Source of the DNA: Enterococcus sp. DIV1094
GTDB taxonomy: Bacteria > Bacillota > Bacilli > Lactobacillales > Enterococcaceae
Direction of reading: 5' to 3'
Length of the DNA: 64,000 nt
Assembly (NCBI RefSeq): GCF_017316305.2
Contig: NZ_CP147250.1
Location: 1,976,001 to 2,040,000 of the forward strand
Made by a program: the position numbers and the translations under genes. Below are positions 20,446 to 29,517 of the stretch, piece after piece; the stretch's first letter is position 1; every line of letters begins with the position of its first letter. The notes under the pieces are model-generated. The model was given only the letters and a program-made list of their open reading frames with translations, did not search any database and was not told where the DNA came from.

Positions 20446-22221
20446 TTATTTTTCAGCTGATCCAGTAAATTGTGCTTGATAAAGCTGACGATAGTTCCCA
20501 TCTGCGATCTTCAATAATTCGTCATGCATACCCATTTCTACGATTGCTCCTTGATCCATGACGAGGATCTGATCGGCATTTTTGATCGTCGATAAGCGAT
20601 GGGCGATCACGAAACTGGTTTTTCCTTCCATCATTTTTAGAAAGGCATTTTGGATTTTCTTTTCCGTCAATGTATCCACAGAACTTGTCGCTTCATCAAG
20701 TATCAACATCGGTGGATTACTGATCATGGTACGCGCGATCGTTAGTAGTTGGCGTTGCCCATCGGAGATTTTTAATCCTTGTCCACCGATACGTGTATCT
20801 AGTTTTTCAGGTAAGCGTTGGACGAATTCGTACATATATGCTGATTTGAGTGCATCATTGATTTCTTCATCACTTGCATCCGGTTTTCCGTAACGTAAAT
20901 TTTCTCGTAACGTACTGTCGAATAACCATGTATCTTGTAAGACCATACCAAAACTCTTACGTAAGGAGTCACGAGCGATTTGAGTAATATCATAATCGTC
21001 GATCGTGATCGTTCCAGAGTTAACATCGTAAAAACGCATCAACAAATTCACTAAGGTCGATTTACCCGCACCAGTTTTACCAACGATTGCGACCGTTTGC
21101 CCAGGTTTGGCAACAAAGCTAAAGTTTTCGATCAAGCGTTGTTGTGGCTCATACGAGAAAGAAACATGTTTGAAAGCGACCTCGCCTTTGATCGTTTTAG
21201 GATCAAGTTGATAAGCAAAAGGTTCATCAGGCGTTTCTTCCGGTTGGTCGATCAATTCAAAAGCTCGTTCTAAACCAGAAAAAGCTGTTTGGATCTGCGT
21301 GGTGATACCTGACAATTCAATAAACGGTTTTGAAAACTGACTAGAATAGATCGTAAAGCTTGAAATAATACCAACAGTGATCGTTGAATCACTTCTTAAT
21401 GCAAGTAACCCACCAATCAATCCGATGGAAAGATAGGCTAAGTGATCGACAAAACGAGAAGAAGGGTTCGTCAATGAAGAAGAAAACTGCGCACGTTGTC
21501 CTTTCTCATATAGATCGGCATTCAATGCGCTGAATTGTTGTTGATTGACTTCTTCTTGTTGGAACGCTTTGATGATTTTTTGATTACCGATTCGTTCCGT
21601 CACAAAACCTGAGATATTTCCGATGATTTTTTGTTGGTTATCAAAATCATTTTGAGAAGCTCGTGCAACTAACCAGCTAACTAAGAAAATGATCGGTGTC
21701 GAACAGATCACAACAAGGGTCAATAATGGACTCAAGTTGAGCATGAAAATCAAGGAGAGGATAATGATCGCCACGCCAGAAAACAATTGATTGAACGCCG
21801 CCGAGATTGCAATGGAGATGTTGTCCATATCGTTCGTAAAGCGGCTGACGATGTTCCCATGGGAATTTTGATCGTAATATCTTAAAGGTAAAAGATTCAA
21901 ACGAGCAAAGGCATCTTTTCTTAGATTAGCAACAGATAGGTATGCTAATCGATTACTCAATACTTGGATCAACCATTGGCTGATGACATTCAGTAATACG
22001 ATCCCGCCGAACATCAAAAGTAATTGGGCCAACCGAGTAAAGTTGACTTGGCCGATCCCAACCATTTGATCGATACTTTGACCAATTTGTAGTGTCATGA
22101 CGACGGTAGCAACACCATTGATGATCCCCAACAAGACAGCCAGCCAAATTTCTCGTGGATGTGCAGTCAGATAGGGAACAAAGCGTTTGAGGGTTTGCAT
22201 GGATAATTTTTTCGACTTCAT
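20446..22221 (-). CDS. efrB: Heterodimeric ABC exporter, second subunit (EfrB-like)
   Basis: Half-transporter with six membrane helices then an ATPase domain: Walker A GKTGAGKST, signature ISDGQRQL, Walker B MLILDEATSSVDT. The canonical Glu after the Walker B Asp is present here, so this is the catalytically competent half. The 591-residue length is typical. The start lies 1 bp after the partner stop, behind GGAGGAGG. The pair resembles enterococcal EfrAB multidrug exporters, but the drug range is inferred. Confidence 0.8.
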   Translation of the reverse strand: MKSKKLSMQTLKRFVPYLTAHPREIWLAVLLGIINGVATVVMTLQIGQSIDQMVGIGQVNFTRLAQLLLMFGGIVLLNVISQWLIQVLSNRLAYLSVANLRKDAFARLNLLPLRYYDQNSHGNIVSRFTNDMDNISIAISAAFNQLFSGVAIIILSLIFMLNLSPLLTLVVICSTPIIFLVSWLVARASQNDFDNQQKIIGNISGFVTERIGNQKIIKAFQQEEVNQQQFSALNADLYEKGQRAQFSSSLTNPSSRFVDHLAYLSIGLIGGLLALRSDSTITVGIISSFTIYSSQFSKPFIELSGITTQIQTAFSGLERAFELIDQPEETPDEPFAYQLDPKTIKGEVAFKHVSFSYEPQQRLIENFSFVAKPGQTVAIVGKTGAGKSTLVNLLMRFYDVNSGTITIDDYDITQIARDSLRKSFGMVLQDTWLFDSTLRENLRYGKPDASDEEINDALKSAYMYEFVQRLPEKLDTRIGGQGLKISDGQRQLLTIARTMISNPPMLILDEATSSVDTLTEKKIQNAFLKMMEGKTSFVIAHRLSTIKNADQILVMDQGAIVEMGMHDELLKIADGNYRQLYQAQFTGSAEK

Positions 22222-22222
22222 C

Positions 22223-23938
22223 TTATTCCTCCTCCTGAGATGCTACGATTTCACGATACTCAAACGAGTGATCCAGTAGTTCATCATGTGTTCCTTGTGC
22301 CACGATTTGACCTTGATCCATAACGAGGATACGCTCCGCTTGTTGGATCGAACGAATCCGTTGAGAAATAATGATGACCGTTGTATCAAGGGAAGACTGG
22401 AGCGCTTTTCGTAAGTTTAAATCTGTTTGGTAATCCAACGCACTTAATGAATCATCTAAAATCAAGAGGGCTGGTTTGGCAATCAACGCGCGGGCAATCG
22501 TCAAACGTTGTTTTTGTCCACCGGAAAAGTTTTTCCCATTTTCCATGACTCTTGTGTCCAATCCTTTTGGCAATTGGCGAACAAAATCCTCGGCTTGCGC
22601 AATCGCTAAAGCTTCCCAACATTCTGCGTCTGTCGCTTCTGGTTTGCCCCACTGAAGATTGTCACGAATCGTTCCAGTAAACAAGACGGCTGTTTGTGGG
22701 ACTTGTGAGATTTGGCTCCGTAAAACATCTAATGGCCAGTCACGAACGTCTTGCTCATTAAAGATCACTGCGCCCGAACTAACATCATAAAAGCGTGGGA
22801 TCAATTGCGTCAATGTCGTTTTCCCACTACCAGTTGGTCCGATGATCCCTAGAACTGTCTGGCGTTTCAGTTTGAAGTTGATTCCTTGCAGGGATAGACC
22901 TGATTCTGGTGTATAACGAAAATCTACGTCTTTAAATTGTAAGATATCTTCCGCATCCATCGTTGGTTCAAGCGAACTTTCAGGATCAGTGATGCTATTT
23001 TCAGTATCTAAAACTTCTTTGACCCGTTTGCCGGAAGCTTCTGCACGTGTGAAGATCACGACAAGATTTGAAACAACGATCAGGGCAAGTAACATTTGAT
23101 TCATGTAGTTGATCAGTGCTAAGACTTGTCCTTGTTGTAAGGAACCGATATTTACTTTGATCCCACCGACAGTCAATAAACAGATGATGCCGACATTCAT
23201 GATCAATGTCGTAGCTGGGGAAAGTAAAGCAGAGATATTAGACACACGTAAATAATTTTTTGCCAAGACATCAGTGTTTTCATCAAATGTTTTGATTTCT
23301 TTGTTTGTGCGAGAAAATGCACGGATCACACGAACACCACTTAAATTTTGGCTGACAGTCTCATTCAGACCGTCTAATTTTTCTTGGACTTTTTGATAGA
23401 GGGGAATCGTCTTACGGATAATAAAGTATAAAATGACTGAAAAAATAGGTAACAAAGCTAAGAAGAATAGTCCAACTTGCCAGTCGATCACAAAAGCCAT
23501 TACCACAGACCCAATACTTAAAAAAGGGGCACGGATCAATAAACGAATCACCATTGCGAGTGCCAGTTGTAGTTGATTGATGTCATTTGTCATTCGCGTG
23601 ATCAACGTATCGGTGCCAAAATGATTTAATTCACTGTGAGAAAATGTATTGATTTTTTTGATAAGTTGGTTCCTAAGTTCTGTCCCAAAACCTTGAGAGG
23701 CAATGGATGAGTAATATTGACAAATAATGGCACAAATCAGTCCGATCACTGACATGGCGATCATCCAAATACCCATGTTGATGATCACTTCACGATTGTT
23801 CATTTTCAACCCATTATCGATCAGCGAAGCCATCATCAAAGGTAAGATCAATTCAAAGACAGCTTCTAAGAATTTGAACACAGGACCTAGGATGATTTGT
23901 TTTCGATAGTCTTTCGCATAGCGCAATAACTGAATCAT
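22223..23938 (-). CDS. efrA: Heterodimeric ABC exporter, first subunit (EfrA-like)
   Basis: Six-helix exporter domain plus ATPase: Walker A GPTGSGKTT, signature FSGGQKQR, Walker B LLILDDSLSALD with Asp in place of the catalytic Glu, so one ATP site is degenerate, as in heterodimeric exporters such as EfrAB and BmrCD. I start at ATG 23938 (MIQLLRYAKD), which has AGGAGG seven bases upstream; the frame extends 53 codons further but without a site. About 571 residues. Confidence 0.8.
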   Translation of the reverse strand: MIQLLRYAKDYRKQIILGPVFKFLEAVFELILPLMMASLIDNGLKMNNREVIINMGIWMIAMSVIGLICAIICQYYSSIASQGFGTELRNQLIKKINTFSHSELNHFGTDTLITRMTNDINQLQLALAMVIRLLIRAPFLSIGSVVMAFVIDWQVGLFFLALLPIFSVILYFIIRKTIPLYQKVQEKLDGLNETVSQNLSGVRVIRAFSRTNKEIKTFDENTDVLAKNYLRVSNISALLSPATTLIMNVGIICLLTVGGIKVNIGSLQQGQVLALINYMNQMLLALIVVSNLVVIFTRAEASGKRVKEVLDTENSITDPESSLEPTMDAEDILQFKDVDFRYTPESGLSLQGINFKLKRQTVLGIIGPTGSGKTTLTQLIPRFYDVSSGAVIFNEQDVRDWPLDVLRSQISQVPQTAVLFTGTIRDNLQWGKPEATDAECWEALAIAQAEDFVRQLPKGLDTRVMENGKNFSGGQKQRLTIARALIAKPALLILDDSLSALDYQTDLNLRKALQSSLDTTVIIISQRIRSIQQAERILVMDQGQIVAQGTHDELLDHSFEYREIVASQEEE

Positions 23939-24180
23939 AAAATTTCCTCCTAAAAACGAGTTACCCAATCTTGTTCTAACGTCTGTCGGCATAAACCAAA
24001 GGATAGTCCAACCGATATATGATAAATAGATATTCTTAAAGCAATGAAATGAACTTGCAACGAGAAATCCAACGATAATATAACTAGGTACTCTCATATT
24101 GTAGCTTATGAAATTTAGAATGAAAAGAGAACAAGCCTTTTCATAAACAGCATATTTTAGTAAAACTTAAGAAATCACAA

Positions 24181-24222
24181 AAAAAGAGTACCTAGCCAAA
24201 TATAGAGGTACTCTTTTTCGTT
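24181..24222 (-). terminator. Terminator after the LPMO gene
   Basis: AAAAAGAGTACCT (24181-24193) and its complement (24206-24218), with T-runs on either strand; also downstream of nothing on the plus strand. Confidence 0.75.
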
Positions 24223-24235
24223 CAATCGTATTGTT

Positions 24236-24877
24236 TTATTTTTGTAAGTCAGATAATAAAGTTTCACCTTTGACATCGACATCGATGACGTTGTAGAAGC
24301 CATTCTTAGTGTCAGCAACATCCCAAACAGCTAAGATCACATGATAGCCTAAGCGATCGCTAGGAATGTTGATGGAATGAGTCGGGTTAGTAGAAGATAA
24401 TTGACCATTATTTGAGACTTCACCAATGAATTCCAAATCATCTCTTGTCAACGCATCATTTTGATCCCAACCTGCTTTTGTCATGTAATAATGCCATTTC
24501 GTTGTCGCATGATTAGCAGTGAATGTCCAAGTAAAGTCATTTGCACCAGCTGTCATTTGTTGTTTTGTCCATAGAGATGCCGTTTGTTGATCTAATAGGA
24601 AATCGCCGACAGCGCCATTTGCAGAAGCAATTTGTCCATCTTCAGGACCAGCAGCTGGAAATCCTTTTGGTGCTTCAAGAGATTGGGGCTCATTGATGAC
24701 AGCTCCGTATTTTTTGAATGCTGCATTATAGTTGCTGTTTTTGTCAATGCTCCCTTGATAACCGCGACTTGCTGGTTGCGAAACGTAACCATGAGCAGCG
24801 ACATCGATCGAAGTGAACGTGCTTGCTCCAATACTTTCTAAAATCAATCCTAAACCTATTAATGTACATTTTTTCAT
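24236..24877 (-). CDS. Chitin-active lytic polysaccharide monooxygenase (AA10/CBM33)
   Basis: Secreted copper enzyme that oxidatively cleaves crystalline chitin. A 28-residue signal peptide ends in VAA, exposing His29 (HGYVSQPASRGY) as the mature N-terminus, which with His123 (TANHATTKW) forms the copper histidine brace. The single domain of 213 residues matches enterococcal EfCBM33A. Clustered with an Rgg regulator and a GH18 chitinase, with which it shares a promoter box. ATG 24877 behind GGAGG. Confidence 0.92.
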   Translation of the reverse strand: MKKCTLIGLGLILESIGASTFTSIDVAAHGYVSQPASRGYQGSIDKNSNYNAAFKKYGAVINEPQSLEAPKGFPAAGPEDGQIASANGAVGDFLLDQQTASLWTKQQMTAGANDFTWTFTANHATTKWHYYMTKAGWDQNDALTRDDLEFIGEVSNNGQLSSTNPTHSINIPSDRLGYHVILAVWDVADTKNGFYNVIDVDVKGETLLSDLQK

Positions 24878-24922
24878 GATGTTTCCTCCAATGATTTTTT
24901 CTTTATGTAACGTACAATTGTT

Positions 24923-24973
24923 ATCATAACTGATATGTTTTTAGTGTTAAAAAATTGTACGTTATTGCAACAA
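24923..24973 (-). promoter_or_regulatory. LPMO promoter with the shared chitin box
   Basis: Minus strand: box TTGTTGCAATAACGTACAA (24955-24973), then exactly 34 bp from GCAATA to the -10 TATGAT (24923-24928). No good -35 is seen, as expected for an activated promoter. A second inverted half box, GTAACGTACAATT (24907-24919), lies near the start point. Confidence 0.65.
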
Positions 24974-25068
24974 AAAAGATTGGTCGCTGGCGAACTGCTC
25001 CAGCTATAAGTAGTCATCGTGTGAAATTCCGTCATTCAAGTGGAACCTACAGAATGACGAGATAACTA

Positions 25069-25112
25069 AAAAGCACTTAGTCATTATCGAGAAAATAAAG
25101 GCTAAGTGCTTT
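25069..25112 (-). terminator. Putative terminator after the Rgg gene
   Basis: AAAGCACTTAG and CTAAGTGCTTT enclose a 22-base loop; followed on the minus strand by a short TTAGT stretch, so only moderately convincing. A further hairpin CGTCATTC/GAATGACG lies at 25030-25059. Confidence 0.45.
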
Positions 25113-25135
25113 GGTTTGTCGTTTTATTGGATCGA

Positions 25136-26059
25136 TTACGTTGATGGGACACGTTTGCTTTTTACGATGACTTTTCGGTCTGTTCGACTTTCCGTATAGA
25201 TTGACTCATTATACTGTTCAGCTAGTTTGTCTTTTAAGCTGATCAAATATTCTGTCGTAGAGGTCAAGCCTAACCAGTCAAAGAAATGAATTCCTTCTTC
25301 AACTTCTTTACAAGCACTTCTTTGACCATCTGCCAAACGATCGAGCGCAGTAAAGACTTTGTAGTGTGCTAAATCTAAAGATTGTTTGTGTGTATTCGCG
25401 AGCATTTTTAGTTTTTCTAGAAATAATTTGCGAAGTCTCGAGGACTCTCGATTGAAAGATAGACGAATCCCGTTCAAGATAAATATAGAAAGATGTTCCG
25501 AATAGTAGGTACTATCTATGTAGGCTTTCATTTTAATGACACTCTTTTGAAATGAATGGATAATGTAGTCATCGTCAAAAATAAATAAACAATTTGAAAA
25601 AATTGCTAACTCAAAATGTCCCCACGTGTCAATTTTTTCAAGATATGTCTTAATGATAGCTATTTCTTCTTTCATTGCCGAGGTAAATATGGTGCTGTAA
25701 AGATAATTTGAAATCAATTTTCTTTGGGCATAGATCAAGCGATAATAAATATTACCAGTTTTTTCAAATTCATTCAATAATTCTTGTTCTTGTGCAGGTG
25801 TGATCTTTTTCGAGTTGATCAGATAATTCGTCAATTTTTGTTTATTCGAAAGTGAATTGCTATTCAACAAAAATTGATATTCTTCAAGTGTGACGTTCAT
25901 ACGATCAAGATAGTTGACTAATAGTTCAAAACCGATTTTTGTTCCACGGGATTCAAAGGCTGCTAAAGTTCCTCTTTGCGAGATGCCTTCAGTCAACTGT
26001 TCTTGTGTTAGTCCACGATCTTTTCTTAGTTTGCGAATTAGAGCAGCATGTTCTGTCAA
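25136..26059 (-). CDS. Rgg/RopB-family peptide-responsive transcription regulator
   Basis: N-terminal Xre-type helix-turn-helix (ALIRKLRKDRGLTQEQLTEG, residues 6-25, to about 60) followed by about 240 residues of helical repeats, the RRNPP/Rgg plan in which the C-terminal repeats bind a short intracellular peptide. The 307-residue length is slightly above RopB and ComR. Starts with TTG at 26059, GGAGGT upstream. Between the LPMO gene and, divergently, the chitinase gene; the likely cognate peptide is the 8-codon gene at 28211. Regulation of the chitin genes is inferred from location and shared promoter boxes. Confidence 0.82.
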   Translation of the reverse strand: MTEHAALIRKLRKDRGLTQEQLTEGISQRGTLAAFESRGTKIGFELLVNYLDRMNVTLEEYQFLLNSNSLSNKQKLTNYLINSKKITPAQEQELLNEFEKTGNIYYRLIYAQRKLISNYLYSTIFTSAMKEEIAIIKTYLEKIDTWGHFELAIFSNCLFIFDDDYIIHSFQKSVIKMKAYIDSTYYSEHLSIFILNGIRLSFNRESSRLRKLFLEKLKMLANTHKQSLDLAHYKVFTALDRLADGQRSACKEVEEGIHFFDWLGLTSTTEYLISLKDKLAEQYNESIYTESRTDRKVIVKSKRVPST

Positions 26060-26186
26060 TGCTCAATACCTCCAGAAGCTGTTTTTTTATATGACTATAA
26101 TAGCATAATGTAGTTATGTGAATGTTATGTTTTCATATATGCGCCCTTTTGTTAAATAAGTGCGATTTTTAAGAGAGAATCTTTTT

Positions 26187-26237
26187 TTGTTGCAATACCC
26201 TACAAAAATAAAATGTCAGAAAAAAACATGTTTTAAT
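26187..26237 (+). promoter_or_regulatory. Chitinase promoter with the shared chitin box
   Basis: Box TTGTTGCAATACCCTACAA (26187-26205), then exactly 34 bp from GCAATA to the -10-like TTTAAT (26232-26237). The -35 region is A-rich with no TTGACA, consistent with a need for an activator. Confidence 0.62.
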
Positions 26238-26269
26238 TTGTTCTGTAATACAAAATTAGGAGGGAAAAA

Positions 26270-28006
26270 ATGAACAAGAAAACGTTGTTATTCTCAGTTG
26301 GTCTATTAGGTTGTTTGATTGGAGGCGGCTCGGATGTATTTGCAGCAGATGCAGCAGATGTGATGCCAGATATCTCAAATCGTCAAGTATCAGTAGGGTA
26401 TTATCATAACTGGATGCCTGAGCAAGGAGCTGGTTACCAAGGAGGACGTCCAGCGGATACTGATTTGGCGAAAGTTAATCCGTTTTATAATGTGATTGCT
26501 GTATCCTTCATGAAGGGGGATGGTATTCCAACGTTCAAACCGTACAATATGTCTGATACTGAATTTAGACAAAAAGTAGCGACATTGAATGCGGAAAATC
26601 GTGTAGTGCTTATTTCACTTGGGGGCGCAGATTCCCATATTGAATTACATAAAGGGGAAGAACAAGCTTTTGCAGATGAAATCATTCGTCTTGTAGAAGT
26701 CTATGGATTTGATGGCTTGGATATCGATCTAGAACAAACGGCAGTAGATGCAGGCGACAATAAAACAGTGATTCCAGCTGCTCTGAAAATCGTACGTGCG
26801 CATTTTGAGAAAGAACAAAAACATTTCATTATCTCAATGGCACCAGAATTTCCCTATTTAAGAACACAAGGAAAATATGTTCCTTATATCACTGCGTTGG
26901 AAGAAGAGTATGACTTTATCGCACCTCAGTTGTACAATCAAGCAGGAGACGGTATCAGTGTTGGAACTGAATGGATCGCTCAAAACAACGACAGCAAAAA
27001 ATTTGAATTCTTATATGGAATCTCAAAAGCTTTTAATGAAGGAAGTGGAGGATTTATTCAAATCCCAGCGAACCGCTTAGCTTTAGGTATTCCAGCAAAC
27101 GTTGATGCAGCAGCAAATGGCTTTGTAAAAGAACCATCGAAAGTTTATGATGTATTTGAACAAATGGAAAAAGATCAAACACCGCTGAAAGGGTTGATGA
27201 CTTGGAGTATCAACTGGGATGAAGGAAGAAATTCAGCAGGTGTGATGTATAATGAGTCATTTGCGAATGCGTATAAAGATCTATTCCAAGAAAAAACGCC
27301 AGATACAGAAAAACCATCACAACCAACTAACTTAGCAGGAACAGCGACACATTCAACGGTTGCGTTATCATGGACAAGATCTACTGATGATCGTGGCGTA
27401 GCTGGTTATTATATTTACCGTGATGGCAAACAAGTAGGACGTTCAACGACGAACGCATTTACTGATACAGAGTTGGAAGCAACAACAGAATATTCATATA
27501 CGGTGAAAGCTTTTGACGCAGCAGGTAATGTTTCCGAAGTAAGCAAAGCATTAGTGATCGAAACTCTAGAAGTACCTCCAGCAGATGTACTTGCGCCATC
27601 TACACCATTAGATGTGACCGCTTCGACAATCACTGATAAGAGTGTCTTATTGACATGGACTGCTTCAAGCGATAACGTTGGCGTAGCCGGATACGTTATC
27701 TATCGTGACGGTAAAGAAGTAGGGGAAACAGTTACAAATGCATTTACAGATACTGGCTTAACTGCAAGCACCGAATATTCATACACAGTAAAAGCCTTTG
27801 ACGCAGCAGGAAATGTCTCAGAAGCAAGTGAAGCATTGGTTATCACAACAGCAGAAGCACCAGCAATCGCTGCATGGGATGCGACGAAGGTCTATGTTCT
27901 AGGTGATGTTGTCACTCACAACGGAAATACTTACCGTGCAAAATGGTGGACACAAGGAAATGAACCAGGAACAGAGCAATGGGGACCTTGGGAATTGATT
28001 GGCTGA
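26270..28006 (+). CDS. Secreted GH18 chitinase with two FnIII modules and a CBM5/12 chitin-binding module
   Basis: Cleaves beta-1,4 GlcNAc bonds outside the cell. Signal peptide to about residue 25 (VFAADAA); GH18 domain to about 345 with FDGLDIDLE (147-155), Glu155 being the acid. Two near-identical fibronectin type III repeats follow (about 352-430 and 444-525, each ending YTVKAFDAAGNVSE), then a C-terminal CBM5/12 (AAWDATKVYVLGDVVTHNGNTYRA, WWTQGNEPG). It is longer than the single-domain E. faecalis enzyme. ATG behind AGGAGGG. Works with the LPMO on crystalline chitin. Confidence 0.93.
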   Translation: MNKKTLLFSVGLLGCLIGGGSDVFAADAADVMPDISNRQVSVGYYHNWMPEQGAGYQGGRPADTDLAKVNPFYNVIAVSFMKGDGIPTFKPYNMSDTEFRQKVATLNAENRVVLISLGGADSHIELHKGEEQAFADEIIRLVEVYGFDGLDIDLEQTAVDAGDNKTVIPAALKIVRAHFEKEQKHFIISMAPEFPYLRTQGKYVPYITALEEEYDFIAPQLYNQAGDGISVGTEWIAQNNDSKKFEFLYGISKAFNEGSGGFIQIPANRLALGIPANVDAAANGFVKEPSKVYDVFEQMEKDQTPLKGLMTWSINWDEGRNSAGVMYNESFANAYKDLFQEKTPDTEKPSQPTNLAGTATHSTVALSWTRSTDDRGVAGYYIYRDGKQVGRSTTNAFTDTELEATTEYSYTVKAFDAAGNVSEVSKALVIETLEVPPADVLAPSTPLDVTASTITDKSVLLTWTASSDNVGVAGYVIYRDGKEVGETVTNAFTDTGLTASTEYSYTVKAFDAAGNVSEASEALVITTAEAPAIAAWDATKVYVLGDVVTHNGNTYRAKWWTQGNEPGTEQWGPWELIG

Positions 28007-28044
28007 TTTATATAATCGTTCAGTACAATGATCATAATAAAATT

Positions 28045-28087
28045 AAAAAAGCGAGAATCGAGCAACTGTTCGATTCTCGCTTTTTTG
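28045..28087 (+). terminator. Terminator after the chitinase gene
   Basis: AAAAAAGCGAGAATCG and its complement around the loop AGCAACTGTT, followed by T6. Confidence 0.88.
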
Positions 28088-28135
28088 TATCAATGGATGG
28101 ATAAGAACAGTTATCCGTTCGATTGTTTTCTCCGC

Positions 28136-28176
28136 AAAAAAATAAAAGTCGACGTTGACTAGCAACTGCCGACTTT
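28136..28176 (-). terminator. Terminator after the signal-peptide-less 8-codon gene
   Basis: On the minus strand AAAGTCG...GTTG pairs with CAAC...CGACTTT, followed by TTATTTTTTT. Placed 35 bp past the stop of the short gene, it defines a very short transcript of about 130 nt. Confidence 0.75.
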
Positions 28177-28210
28177 CATTTTTACTGAAAATTTGGTTAT
28201 GTAAATATTT

Positions 28211-28237
28211 TTACATTGGTGGGATAACTTGCCACAT
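28211..28237 (-). CDS. Eight-residue leaderless peptide MWQVIPPM, putative Rgg signal
   Basis: ATG at 28237, eight codons, TAA at 28211-28213. Evidence that it is real: AAAGGAGG (28246-28253) eight bases upstream, a -10 TATACT at 28274-28279, a dedicated terminator, and the same promoter box as the LPMO and chitinase genes. It lacks a secretion leader, like S. pyogenes SIP (8 residues, also starting MW), which signals through the Rgg protein RopB. Here an Rgg gene lies 2.2 kb away. Too short for usual gene finding. Function is inferred. Confidence 0.7.
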   Translation of the reverse strand: MWQVIPPM

Positions 28238-28273
28238 AATACTAACCTCCTTTATTGGTTAACTTATGAACAT

Positions 28274-28323
28274 AGTATATCGCCTAAATCGGTTAAAGGA
28301 ACATAATGTACGTTATTGCAACA
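28274..28323 (-). promoter_or_regulatory. Promoter of the 8-codon peptide gene with the shared chitin box
   Basis: Minus strand TGTTGCAATAACGTACA (28307-28323), 34 bp from GCAATA, then TATACT (28274-28279); expected start point near 28266, giving a leader of about 30 nt. Identical in 15 or more positions to the LPMO box. Confidence 0.68.
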
Positions 28324-28473
28324 TTATTTTTTTTTATGTTAGGATAAGATTTAAAAACTGCTCAATAATCTAGGCACTTTTTAAAACAAAAGCGAAAAAC
28401 AATGAAAATAAGTCCAGTATTTTGCCAATCTATACTATAATAGAAATTAACTATGAATTTTGGAGGAATTTCC

Positions 28474-29487
28474 ATGAAACAAAAGATTGCAGTATTAGGC
28501 CCAGGTTCTTGGGGAACTGCTTTAGCTCAAACCTTAGCAGAAAATGGGCATGATGTCCGTATCTGGGGGAATGTTCCAGAACAAATCACAGAAATCAATA
28601 CGTATCATACGAATAAACGCTATTTACCTGAATTACATTTACCAGAATCGATCATTGGCTATACAGAATTGGCTGAAGCGGTCGAAGGGGTAGATGCGGT
28701 ATTGTTTGTCGTGCCGACAAAAGCGATACGTAGCGTCGCACAAGAGTTAGTGCAACATTTAACGACAAAACCTGTCATCATCCATGCAAGTAAAGGATTG
28801 GAGCAAGACACACACAAACGGATCTCCGAAGTGATCGCTGAAGAGATCCCAGAAGAAAAACGCCAACCAATCGTTGTGTTGTCAGGCCCAAGTCATGCTG
28901 AGGAAGTGGCCGTCCACGATATCACGACGATCACTGCTGCAAGTATCGATCAAAAATCAGCCACTTATGTGCAAGAGTTGTTTATGAACGACTATTTTCG
29001 AATTTATACAAATAATGATGTGATCGGGGTCGAAACAGGAGCTGCATTGAAAAATATTATTGCAATCGGTGCTGGTGCGATCCACGGTCTTGGTTTTGGC
29101 GACAATGCGAAAGCGGCAATCATGACGAGAGGATTAGCTGAAATCAGTCGTTTAGGCGTAGCAATGGGTGCTAATCCGCTAACGTTTATTGGATTAAGTG
29201 GCGTTGGTGACTTGATCGTTACGTGTACAAGTGTTCACTCACGAAATTGGCGTGCCGGACATATGTTGGGTGAAGGACAAAAGCTGGATCAAATCTTAGA
29301 AAGTATGGGAATGATCGTGGAAGGCGTAGCGACAACCAAAGCGGCGGTTGAATTAGCAGAACAGCTAGGCGTAGAAATGCCGATCACTCAAACGATCTAT
29401 CAGGTCCTTTATCAAGGCGAGGACATCAAACAAGCAGCAAAGGAAATCATGTTGCGTGATGGTAAGATGGAAAACGAATTTCAGTAA
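28474..29487 (+). CDS. gpsA: NAD(P)-dependent glycerol-3-phosphate dehydrogenase
   Basis: Makes sn-glycerol 3-phosphate from dihydroxyacetone phosphate for phospholipids. Nucleotide fold motif [10 protein letters not shown] at the start, substrate site motif [22 protein letters not shown] in the middle, and GDLIVTCTS. 337 residues from ATG 28474, seven bases after GGAGG; an in-frame ATG at 28453 lies before the site. Followed by galU after 30 bp. Confidence 0.96.
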   Translation: MKQKIAVLGPGSWGTALAQTLAENGHDVRIWGNVPEQITEINTYHTNKRYLPELHLPESIIGYTELAEAVEGVDAVLFVVPTKAIRSVAQELVQHLTTKPVIIHASKGLEQDTHKRISEVIAEEIPEEKRQPIVVLSGPSHAEEVAVHDITTITAASIDQKSATYVQELFMNDYFRIYTNNDVIGVETGAALKNIIAIGAGAIHGLGFGDNAKAAIMTRGLAEISRLGVAMGANPLTFIGLSGVGDLIVTCTSVHSRNWRAGHMLGEGQKLDQILESMGMIVEGVATTKAAVELAEQLGVEMPITQTIYQVLYQGEDIKQAAKEIMLRDGKMENEFQ

Positions 29488-29517
29488 ATCAACAGAATGG
29501 AGTATGGAAATACGCAT

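Noticed and set aside
28199..28216. Palindrome ATGTAAA-TATT-TTTACAT as a separate operator
   Set aside because: It overlaps the stop codon of the peptide gene and may simply be part of its mRNA 3' structure; no second copy in the cluster.
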